From a virus, in IMG/VR virus record IMGVR_UViG_3300037586_002945, positions 1 to 20,137 of that record: a DNA stretch of 20,137 nucleotides; one strand, 5' to 3'. A program made the position numbers and the translations under genes. Under the pieces are notes generated by a model. That model had not been told where the DNA came from, searched no databases, and saw nothing but the letters and a program-made list of their open reading frames with translations. The first letter of the stretch is position 1. Every line of letters starts with the position of its first letter. Shown here one piece after another: positions 5,680-13,800 of this stretch.

Positions 5680-7575
5680 ATGCCTTTAACTAAACTACAA
5701 TTTCGTCCCGGCATTAATCGAGAAATTACTTCCTACAGTAATGAAGGGGGCTGGTATGACTGCGACATGGTTCGTTTCAGATACGGCGTACCTGAAAAGA
5801 TAGGGGGCTGGCAACAGGATTCTTCCTCCACTTTTTTAGGCACCTGCCGTGCGCTTCATACTTATGTTTCCTTAGCGGGTAGTGTTTATACCGGCGTAGG
5901 CACCAACCTAAAATATTACATTTATTTGGGTGGCGCGTTCGCGGATATTACGCCGTTGCGTTCGACTACGTCTGCGGGGGATGTGACCTTTGCTCGTGTT
6001 GGCGTTGGGGATGCAACGCTTACGGTTACGGATACAAACCACGGTGCGGTAGCAAATGACTTTGTTACTTATTCCGGGGCAGCTAGTTTAGGTGAAAACA
6101 TTATTGCGGCGGTTTTAAATCAGGAATATCAAATTGCCACCGTTACAGATGCCAGTACTTACACCATTGAGGCGAAGGATACCGATGGAGATGCGGTATT
6201 AGCTGCCAGTGGTGACTCCGGTAACGGAGGGAGTTCAACCGTAGGAAAATATCAAATAAACACAGGACTGGACTCTACCGTTTTTGGTACAGGCTGGGGT
6301 ACGAGTACGTGGGGCCGTGGTACGTGGGGATCGAGCAGTACCCTCACGGTGTCCGACACGTTGCGACTATGGTCCCATGATAATTTTGGTGAGGACTTAA
6401 TATTTAATGTTCGTGACGGAGGTATCTATTATTGGGACACAAGCGCCAAGACACTGGGCACTGATCGTGCTGTAACGCTTGCTTCGCTAGATACAGATTC
6501 CGCCATACCGACGATTGCCAAACAGGTATTGGTATCTGACCGAGATCGCCACATTGTGGCTTTTGGCTGTGATGGGGAAACCACCATTGGAACGCAGGAT
6601 CCTCTTCTGATTCGTTTTAGCGATTCGGAAAGTACGACGACGTGGAATGCGTTGGCGACCAATTCCGCCGGGGAATTACGAGTAGGGTCTGGATCTGAAA
6701 TTATCTGTGCCGTGGAAACCCGACAACAAATTATAGTGTTTACGGATGCTTCGTTACACGCTATGCAGTTTTTAGGGCCGCCCTTCACTTTTGGCATTTC
6801 CCAGTTGTCTGAAAACATCACCATTATGGGTCCGATGGCGGCAAAGGCAGTGGATGACACGATTTTTTGGATGGGCCAAGAGGACTTTTATGTCTTTGAT
6901 GGGCGCGTTCAGAAGCTCCCCTGCGCCGTGCGCTCTTACATATTTGACGATTTTAATGTGGCTCAAAAACAAAAGGTTTTTGCAGCCCTCAACTCCACTT
7001 TTGACGAAGTCTGGTGGTTTTATCCTTCAGGGGATTCCACAGAAATAGACCGATATGTGATTTACAATTATCAGGCGCAGGCTTGGTCCTATGGTTCCTT
7101 GGCCCGTACGGCATGGTTAGATCGCGGCATTAACGACTATCCTTTGGCAACCGGCACGGATTACTATATGTATGATCACGAATATGGCTTAGATGACGGT
7201 AGTACAAACCCGCCTTCCGCTATTAGCTCCCATGTGGAATCCAGCCAGATTGACCTTGGAGACGGTGAACGGTTTGTGTTTATTCGCCGCCTAATTCCCG
7301 ACGTAACGTTTGGCGGTTCGACGGCAACGTCTCCCACTGCTACATTTACTTTGAAAACACGGAATTTTCCGGGCGGAGCCTACCTAAGCTCTGACGATAG
7401 TTCGGTCACACAATCGGAAGCCGCCACTTCCACGGTAGTAGAACAATTCACCACTCAGGCGTTTGTGCGTCTGCGGGGACGCTCTTTTGCCCTCCGTGTC
7501 GCCAGTTCTGCGGAACAGGTTCAATGGCGTTTAGGATCTCCGCGTGTTGAAGTACGACAGGATGGACGACAATGA
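5680..7575 (+). CDS. P22 gp10-like packaged-DNA stabilisation / tail nozzle protein
   Basis: 631 residues. The start (LQFRPGINREITSYSNEGGW, 6-25, then CDMVRFRYGVPEKIGGW) is typical of P22 gp10-type nozzle proteins, which cap the adaptor ring as a beta-propeller and hold DNA in the capsid. Propeller-like strands include FNVRDGGIYYWD, SDRDRHIVAFG, AVETRQQIIVFTDASLHAMQ, TIFWMGQEDFYVFDG and DEVWWFYPS. Residues about 100-200 form an extra beta domain (TLTVTDTNHGAVANDFVTYS). GWGTSTWGRGTWG at 205-217 repeats the Trp-Gly motif of the 212-residue protein. P22 gp10 is about 470 residues, so these additions explain the extra length. The 46-base gap upstream holds the mini-ORF; the stop overlaps the next ATG (ATGA). 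Confidence 0.8.
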   Translation: MPLTKLQFRPGINREITSYSNEGGWYDCDMVRFRYGVPEKIGGWQQDSSSTFLGTCRALHTYVSLAGSVYTGVGTNLKYYIYLGGAFADITPLRSTTSAGDVTFARVGVGDATLTVTDTNHGAVANDFVTYSGAASLGENIIAAVLNQEYQIATVTDASTYTIEAKDTDGDAVLAASGDSGNGGSSTVGKYQINTGLDSTVFGTGWGTSTWGRGTWGSSSTLTVSDTLRLWSHDNFGEDLIFNVRDGGIYYWDTSAKTLGTDRAVTLASLDTDSAIPTIAKQVLVSDRDRHIVAFGCDGETTIGTQDPLLIRFSDSESTTTWNALATNSAGELRVGSGSEIICAVETRQQIIVFTDASLHAMQFLGPPFTFGISQLSENITIMGPMAAKAVDDTIFWMGQEDFYVFDGRVQKLPCAVRSYIFDDFNVAQKQKVFAALNSTFDEVWWFYPSGDSTEIDRYVIYNYQAQAWSYGSLARTAWLDRGINDYPLATGTDYYMYDHEYGLDDGSTNPPSAISSHVESSQIDLGDGERFVFIRRLIPDVTFGGSTATSPTATFTLKTRNFPGGAYLSSDDSSVTQSEAATSTVVEQFTTQAFVRLRGRSFALRVASSAEQVQWRLGSPRVEVRQDGRQ

Positions 7576-7871
7576 GTTCCAGAAGCCTTGTACAGCCGCA
7601 ATTTCCGCTTCCTCCGAATGCCTATGACGCGGCCTATATGGCTGAAATCGTGCGATCCTTTTCCGTGTTTTTACAGCAGGTCAACAATCCCGGCGACTCA
7701 CGGGCCACGACCATGACTCTCACGAATCTTCAATCAGACGATTATAATCTGGAAACAGGAGCGCTTTTCGAGCATGAGGCTTATATCAAAATCACCCTTG
7801 GGAACGTCTCCAATCCTCGCGGAAGCGCAGGTACGGGAACCGTGGGATCGGCGACGGTAACCACTTCCTAA
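7572..7871 (+). CDS. Conserved small phage structural protein, unassigned
   Basis: 99 residues. The N-terminus PQFPLPPNAYDAAYMAEIVR followed by SFSVFLQQVNNPGD (31-44) and ATTMTLTNLQSDDYNLETGALF is a pattern I associate with a small protein that follows the nozzle gene in marine podovirus-like contigs. It appears to be one N-terminal helix plus a short beta domain. The C-terminus (GSAGTGTVGSATVTTS) matches one unit of the TGVAGTGSVGSVTV repeat found 4.5 kb upstream. AGGA at 7559-7562 is 9 bases before the ATG. It overlaps its neighbours at both ends (ATGA and TAATG). Function unknown. Confidence 0.65.
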   Translation: MSSRSLVQPQFPLPPNAYDAAYMAEIVRSFSVFLQQVNNPGDSRATTMTLTNLQSDDYNLETGALFEHEAYIKITLGNVSNPRGSAGTGTVGSATVTTS

Positions 7872-8089
7872 TGGACAGACCCACCCTTTCTCTATCGCGT
7901 TGGCGGTCTAAGGACAGTTTTGATATAGTGCTTTGTGCATCATGCGGCAATAAGGTTGATACACCTGCGGAAGTTGCTTCCTACCCTTCAGGTCAGTGTC
8001 CAAAATGTAAGAACCCGTGGACAGGGGCCGAGAAACGCAGCACAGCAATCCCGGTCCACGCTCCACGTGCCAGCAGAGGAGTGACCTAA
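7871..8089 (+). CDS. Small zinc-ribbon protein
   Basis: 72 residues. Two CxxC knuckles, Cys22-Ala-Ser-Cys25 and Cys43-Pro-Lys-Cys46, are separated by 17 residues, the arrangement of a zinc ribbon that binds one Zn ion. The first 16 residues are basic, and the last 20 are basic and without predicted structure. There is no helicase, nuclease or polymerase domain attached. Zinc ribbons in phage genomes may bind nucleic acid or simply stabilise a small structural protein. The position inside a structural cassette, with TAATG overlaps on both sides, argues for a virion or assembly role, but this is inference. Confidence 0.75.
   Translation: MDRPTLSLSRWRSKDSFDIVLCASCGNKVDTPAEVASYPSGQCPKCKNPWTGAEKRSTAIPVHAPRASRGVT
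8075..8081 (+). promoter_or_regulatory. Strong ribosome binding site fixing the start at 8089
   Basis: AGAGGAG lies 7 bases before the ATG at 8089, inside the end of the zinc-ribbon gene. It decides against an in-frame ATG at 8017, which would add 24 residues of low-quality sequence that overlap the zinc-ribbon gene. Confidence 0.8.
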
Positions 8090-9822
8090 TGGCTTATGAG
8101 CTTCCCGCTCAGGGGATCACCGGCATACAAAAGGTTGCCGATCACCTTGCGGACTTTGGACGCTTTGGAGACGGCCATCTTGTTCATGCCTCGGAAGGTG
8201 AAGCAGTCGTTCCTTCGGCTGTGCTAGATGAAAACCCACGTTTAAAAACCGCCCTGTTTACCCAAATGAGAGAGAGGGGCCTTGATCCTAATCGCTATAT
8301 TGTGGGTGACAAACTTAATTCTATTAATCCGGTTACCGGCCAACCGGAATTTGGCGTATTGTCGGATATTTGGGGAGGCATTAAAAATGTCGTAAAGGCA
8401 ATTGCGCCGGTTGTACTGCCGGTTGCGTTAAGTATGACGCGGCTAGGCCCCATTTGGGGTGCTGCGGCGGGAACGGGCATTGCTTCGCTTATCGGGGGCG
8501 CTAGTTTTGGCAGGAGCTTAAAAAATTCCGTTATTGCTGGAGGCATTGGTGGACTCTATGCCGGGCTTACAGGGGCGCAGGGCGCACAGCCCGGAAAAGG
8601 TTGGGAAGGCTTCAAAACGGGGGTAAGCGACGCCTTTAAACAACCCTTTATGCCCCGCCCCACACTCACAGGGGCTCCTATAGAAGAGCGAACGCTCGAC
8701 GACGCCATACCCGGTCCCGCCGCAACAAGCCCCGTAGCCGCAGCGTCCGAGATACGCCCCATAACCGCAGCGGAGGCCTCCTTACCTTTGGGCCAATTAC
8801 AACCGCTAGGGGCATATAAGCCGGGGAATCTTCAAGAGTATCAAGAGTATATTGGACAACCCTTTCAACGGGCTGGAGTAGATAGATCCCTTTTTCCGTT
8901 AGGGCTTCAACCGACTCCGTATGAGGCTCAGATTGGTCAGTTTGGTGCTTTGAGGCCAATGTCTCAGCCCGGCGTATCTGCGGCACAGTCGCTGCGTACG
9001 ACAAACGCTGGGGGACTTCCGGGCGGGGTTTCTAGGCCGATACCGTTTGAGCCGAGGGTGCCAATAGCTTCCCAAGCTGAATTATTTCAAACAGTGGACC
9101 CCACTAATAACATCTTTAGGGGAACTCAATTAAAGCCCCCTTCTTTTCAATCACAGGCAGCCCCTACTGTCGGTTTCACGGACGTCCGTGCTCCGGTCCC
9201 ACCGGTCGGTACGGTAGGTGGCCGTGGCCGCTTTGCCAAGGCGCGGGACTTAATGGTCCGGAGCGGCCTCGACCCGGACCAAGTGGAAGAGATTAAACAG
9301 GCTGCATACGACAAAGCATTTGCCCGTACGCGGGACGTGAAGATAGCGGACTTGGCTTATAATAAAGCCGGTCCCGGTATGTGGGCAAAATACGGGCCTT
9401 CAACGGCTTTGGGTCTAGGTGCTGCGGGACTCTTCGGTGCGTTTAAACCGGGGGATGAGCCAGAGCCTGTAGATTTTTACACTCAAATGTACGGGAAAGA
9501 GGGGAGTGCACTGGAGCGGTTAAGAAATAATCCCGGTATGTATAGTGTAGGTGTCCCGAGGAGAGCTTATACCCCCGCCACCCTCGAAGATATTAGATAT
9601 AACGCTGTGGGAGGCCCCATAAACCAAGATAATTTTCCTCCACGTATTGGACCCATTTATGGCTCTGGCACAGGCACGTCTGATGATGTACCTGCTATGC
9701 TGTCCGACGGGGAATATGTGATGACGGCTAAAGCGGTACGTGGGGCCGGAAATGGAAACCGGAAACAAGGGATGCACAACATGTATAACATGATGCGCCA
9801 ATTTGAAGGTCAAGCAGTCTAA
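8089..9822 (+). CDS. Probable internal/ejection-type virion protein with two gating-like motifs
   Basis: 577 residues. The N-terminal region (27-89) reads GDGHLVHASEGEAVVPSAVL then INPVTGQPEFG, a conserved phage module that recurs in the 1425-residue protein downstream. Residues about 100-165 are glycine-rich and hydrophobic (APVVLPVALSMTRLGPIWGA, then GIASLIGGASFG and AGGIGGLYAGLTGA), able to associate with membrane. A proline-rich, low-order middle follows. The C-terminus (525-577) holds GTGTSDDVPAMLSDGEYVM and AKAVRGAGNGNRKQGMHNMY, a motif common near the ends of phage tape-measure and internal proteins. No enzyme motif is visible. ATG overlaps the previous TAA. A role in DNA ejection is inferred from composition, motifs and neighbours. 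Confidence 0.65.
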   Translation: MAYELPAQGITGIQKVADHLADFGRFGDGHLVHASEGEAVVPSAVLDENPRLKTALFTQMRERGLDPNRYIVGDKLNSINPVTGQPEFGVLSDIWGGIKNVVKAIAPVVLPVALSMTRLGPIWGAAAGTGIASLIGGASFGRSLKNSVIAGGIGGLYAGLTGAQGAQPGKGWEGFKTGVSDAFKQPFMPRPTLTGAPIEERTLDDAIPGPAATSPVAAASEIRPITAAEASLPLGQLQPLGAYKPGNLQEYQEYIGQPFQRAGVDRSLFPLGLQPTPYEAQIGQFGALRPMSQPGVSAAQSLRTTNAGGLPGGVSRPIPFEPRVPIASQAELFQTVDPTNNIFRGTQLKPPSFQSQAAPTVGFTDVRAPVPPVGTVGGRGRFAKARDLMVRSGLDPDQVEEIKQAAYDKAFARTRDVKIADLAYNKAGPGMWAKYGPSTALGLGAAGLFGAFKPGDEPEPVDFYTQMYGKEGSALERLRNNPGMYSVGVPRRAYTPATLEDIRYNAVGGPINQDNFPPRIGPIYGSGTGTSDDVPAMLSDGEYVMTAKAVRGAGNGNRKQGMHNMYNMMRQFEGQAV

Positions 9823-10865
9823 TGACTGAATCTACTGTCTCTACACAATTTATCCGAGAAGACCCGGCTATTGAAGCCTATCGCCTTGGTCTTTTAGAGG
9901 ATGTACAAGGCTTTATAAGAAAGCAGATAGAAGAAGGCGTACTGCCCCCTGATTATCAGATTGCGGGTTTATCCGGTTTAGAACAAGCGGGTGCGAGTTT
10001 AGCCGAAGGCGGTATTGGTGCTTACGAGCCTTATATTGCAGGCGGCCTTCGCGGCATACAGGCCGGACAAGCCGCCGTTTCGGGTGCGGCGCTACCCATG
10101 ATGGGCGCTGGTTTTGACGCCTATAAACAAGGCTTGGCCGGAATTCCGACAACCGCAGCACAATTTGATCCTACTATGGCTCAGGCCTATATGGATCCCT
10201 ATGAAGATCAGGTCGTACAGCAAACACTTGCAGACCTTCAACGACAGTCGGCCATTGCTGATCAAACTTTAAAAGCGCAATCCGTGGGTGCGGGCGCTTT
10301 TGGGGGTTCGCGTCAAGGCATTCAACTTGCCGAAGGCGCAAGAAACCTTCAGGAGGCACAGGCCCGTGCTTCAGGACAATTGAGATCTGCGGGTTATCAA
10401 CAGTCCCTTCAAAATGCCCAACAAGCGTTTGAAGCAGCGCAACAACGACAATTGGCGGGCGTGGGCCTTACCGGTCAGTTAGCCCAAGGTGTTGGTCAAT
10501 TAGGCTTACAAACCGGTCAGTTGGGGGGCCAGTTGGGTACGTTAGGGCTACAAGAGGCCGGTTTGGGAGAATTGCGCACTAATCTGGGGATAGCTCAATC
10601 CAGAAATCTTATGGACATAGGTGGTGTACTACGGCAGCAGCAACAATCGGAATTGGACGCACTGCGTCAAACCAATCTTGCTCGACAAGCGCAGCCCTAT
10701 CAGCAGTATGCTTTCCTGTCGGACATTTATAAAGGAACGCCGTCAGGACAGCAGGTCATTACTTCTTCTGCGGCGGCACAACCCTCGGCCTTTCAAACGT
10801 TTACGGGATTGGGTATTGCGGGAACAGCTACGGCGGCAGGCGCTAAAGAAGCGGGGTTATTCTAA
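9822..10865 (+). CDS. Gln/Ala-rich helical internal virion protein
   Basis: 347 residues. It has the diagnostic stretch AYMDPYEDQVVQQTLADLQR (126-145) followed by AQSVGAGAFGGSRQGI, which I recognise from many marine phage genomes placed among putative internal virion proteins. Residues about 170-300 are Gln/Ala/Leu-rich helix with glycine-leucine repeats (GQLGLQTGQLGGQLGTLGLQ). Then come RQTNLARQAQPYQQYAFLSD and IYKGTPSGQ, also a conserved end. There is no membrane helix; the last 25 residues are Gly/Ala-rich. AAGG lies about 12 bases before the ATG. TAATG overlaps occur at both ends. A scaffold for the ejection complex is plausible. Function is not experimentally known to me. Confidence 0.7.
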   Translation: MTESTVSTQFIREDPAIEAYRLGLLEDVQGFIRKQIEEGVLPPDYQIAGLSGLEQAGASLAEGGIGAYEPYIAGGLRGIQAGQAAVSGAALPMMGAGFDAYKQGLAGIPTTAAQFDPTMAQAYMDPYEDQVVQQTLADLQRQSAIADQTLKAQSVGAGAFGGSRQGIQLAEGARNLQEAQARASGQLRSAGYQQSLQNAQQAFEAAQQRQLAGVGLTGQLAQGVGQLGLQTGQLGGQLGTLGLQEAGLGELRTNLGIAQSRNLMDIGGVLRQQQQSELDALRQTNLARQAQPYQQYAFLSDIYKGTPSGQQVITSSAAAQPSAFQTFTGLGIAGTATAAGAKEAGLF

Positions 10866-13800
10866 TGGCGGGTGTTTTATCTAGACCTTTATTTCGTCAA
10901 CACTACCAGACAGGTGGTGGGGTTTCGGACCCTTGGGGTTATTCTTCGGATCAATGGGAACGCGGAAAAGGCATTGCAGGCGAAACCCTCGAACGTGGAA
11001 GAGGTATGGGTAGAGCCACTGTTGAATATCTAATGAAGCAAGGCCTTTCTCTTGAAGAGGCCGTAGAACAGATAAAAAATAACCCCCGTTTAATAGAAGC
11101 TCTAGAACGTGGAAGAGGCGTTGCAGGCGAAGCCCTCGAACGTGGAAGAGGCGTTGCAGGCGAAGCCCTCGAACGTGGAAGAGGCATTGCAGGCGAAGCC
11201 CTCGAACGTGGAAGGGCCGCTATAGACGATCCCCGTGTAAGATCAACCCTCGAACGTGGCAGGGGTATGGCGGGCGAAGCCCTCGAACGTGGAAGAGGAC
11301 TTATGGAACGCCTACACGGAGTACCCCCCGGCGGCTTTGGTGCAGGTTCGGTTAATGTGCCCCCCGGCGGCTTTGGTGCAGGTTCGATTAATGTGCCCCC
11401 CGGCGGCTTTGGTGCAGGTTCGATTAATGTGCCCCCCGGTGGTTTCGGGGGGACTAATTTACCCGTACCCGTACAGCGGTCTGGTTTGCCCGTACCCGTA
11501 CAGCGGTCTGGTTTGCCCGTACCCACAAGTAGCGATGTAGGGTTTCCTCGATCCTTTGATACGGATCATATAGACAGCTTCCGAAATAAAGCCGGACGTT
11601 TTGCAAGAGGGCTTGGACGTTTGGCAATGAACCCTTATTTAGCTGCCGCTTCAATAGGGATCCCTTTAGCTTACGACGCTTTAACAGATTCTCCAGAAGA
11701 ATTGTTGGATCAACTAGACACACAAACACGCGCCTATGTGGAATATTTAATGGAACAAGGCGTTTCCATTGAAGAAGCGCTAAAAATAGCTAGTCCCTCC
11801 GAAGAAGCTCCTTTAGAAAGGCAAGCCGGTGGGGCTGTTTCACTAGGAAAAACAGCGTTAGCTGGTTTAGGTGTGGGAGCCGCTGGAGGAACAGGGTATT
11901 CGCTACATACGCTGAACCGGAGACAAGAGCAACAGCAAGCCTTGGCCCTTTTACCTCCAGAACAACGGGATTGGGTAAAAGCCTTGGTTGATCAGGGTAT
12001 GCCTGTTGAAGAGGCCTTAGAAGCAGTTATTCCTTCTGAAGAAGACCCCTCTTTTAAGGAATCTATTTTAAATTATTTTCGGGAAAATATGACCGGTCCT
12101 CCACCAATTTTTGGTCGAGACGGGATTATTGAGAGAGCATCCAGACGAGGTCGATACGGGATTATTGAGAGAGACATTCAACCTTGGCGCGAACTACCAG
12201 CGGGTAGCTACCAAGAAGGTGGCCCCGTCATGTCACCACAGGCGATGATGCCGCCACCACAGGGAATGCCTCCGCAGGCGATGATGGCCCCGCCTCAAGC
12301 CGCACCTGCTGGCATGGATGCGTTAATGGGACAAGCGCCACAAATGTTAAGCCGAGCCGAAGGGGCGGTAGCTACACGAATGGAAGACGTGGGCCGTGAG
12401 TACGTCAACAACACGTTATCTGCGGTAGACAGGGCTGAAGATCCCGAAGAGTTAATAAACGCTATTCGTGGAACAGACGCACCTATTGAGCAACGGTATG
12501 ACGAACTAGCCCAAATAGTGGGCGAACAGGACGCAGAGGCCACGCCGCCTTCTGTTTTAACCTTGGTACAGCCCGCGCTTATGATGACAGAGCAGGGTGC
12601 CGTGGACAGTGGTATAGGCAACCTGATGCAGGAATTATCGAGTAGTGCTGAAATGCTGACGGGAGAGGGCGAAGCCACTCCGATGGGAGAGGGCGTCGGC
12701 AATTTGATGATGGCTGGTGCACAACCGGCAATGGAAGCGCTCCCCCCTGAAGCCATGATGGGTCCACCGCCCGGAGCGATGATGCCACCACAAGCGATGA
12801 TGCCACCACCGCCCGGAGGAATGGCCTACGGCGCCCCCGTACAGCGTTTTGCTCAAGGGGGTATGGTTAATAGTGCGGAAGAATTAGCCCGTCTAGGACG
12901 GGGGCCAGATACCAAGTTGGTTCATATGTCTCCACGAGAAGTCGGTGCGCTAGACGAGATGGCTAGACAAAGGGGGTTTGCTGGACTACCTCTTAATCCA
13001 CAAACAGGGCTTCCGGAAGCCGGGCTATTTGATCAGGCTCCGGGTAGCGGTATATTGGGCTACTTGGGCGGCTTCGCTGTTGACCCTTTGGGGTCTACGT
13101 GGGATAAGACGACCGGACTATGGAGAAAGGGGGTGGATTTCTATAATAATCCCACTATTCAGAGGTGGCTTGGCGAAGGGGATTTTAAAACGAAGATACC
13201 CGCTATAGCAGCGGACGAGAGCGCTCTGAAGGCATATACCATCCCCGAGGCCCCTATTCAGAGGGTAGGTCCCCGAGATAGGGCCACGATGCCGAGCTAC
13301 ACAGCAGCAGACCTGCTTACGCCAGAGAGCTTTGTCAATTTCGGCTCCAATGCCCCCCTGTATAATGCAAGGAAACGTGCAGAGACGCGCATAAGGGACG
13401 GGGGTATTAGCAGCCTAATAGCCGACCCTGTCTTTGATGCCCCAACAATAGCTCCGGTAACAGTTACGGACACAGAGGCAACAGTAATTGAGCGTCCGAT
13501 CAGAATGGACTATGAACCGGGACGGCAAGACTTTATGGTCGATTATAACGATCCCGAGCGTTTTAAAAAAAACTTTGACGCGCGGCTTAAACTTTACGAA
13601 GACGTTTTAGGCTCTGACAAAGACTTTACTAAATCCCAGATGCTGTTTGACATTGCGGGTGCGGGTTTAAACTTTGCCGGTGGGCGCGGTGCGGGTGGTG
13701 AAAATGTTGCCACACGATCTCCTGCGGCGCAGTTAGCAGCCGCTTTTTCGCAAGTACCTAAAACTATGGGGGAACGTCTGGCGCTGCAAAGACAGGAAGA

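Noticed and set aside
11102-11311. CRISPR-like regular repeats
   Set aside because: The 33-base units abut directly with no spacers, stay in frame and encode a regular peptide, so this is a coding tandem repeat.
10951-11526. 191-residue antisense open frame
   Set aside because: It lies exactly opposite the tandem repeats. Its own repeats (SRASPATPLPR, KPPGGTLIEPAP) are reverse-strand readings of the coding repeats, and no ribosome site or conserved sequence supports it.
11021-12048. UBA-like ubiquitin-binding domains
   Set aside because: Only the helix-loop-helix pattern around 'QG' is similar. The third helix and the hydrophobic patch of UBA domains are not evident, and a ubiquitin partner makes no sense in a phage, so I kept only the repeat observation.
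12295-12756. Antisense open frame of 153 residues
   Set aside because: Opposite the Met/Pro-rich region and conserved block of the 1425-residue gene; no start signal and no recognisable protein pattern.
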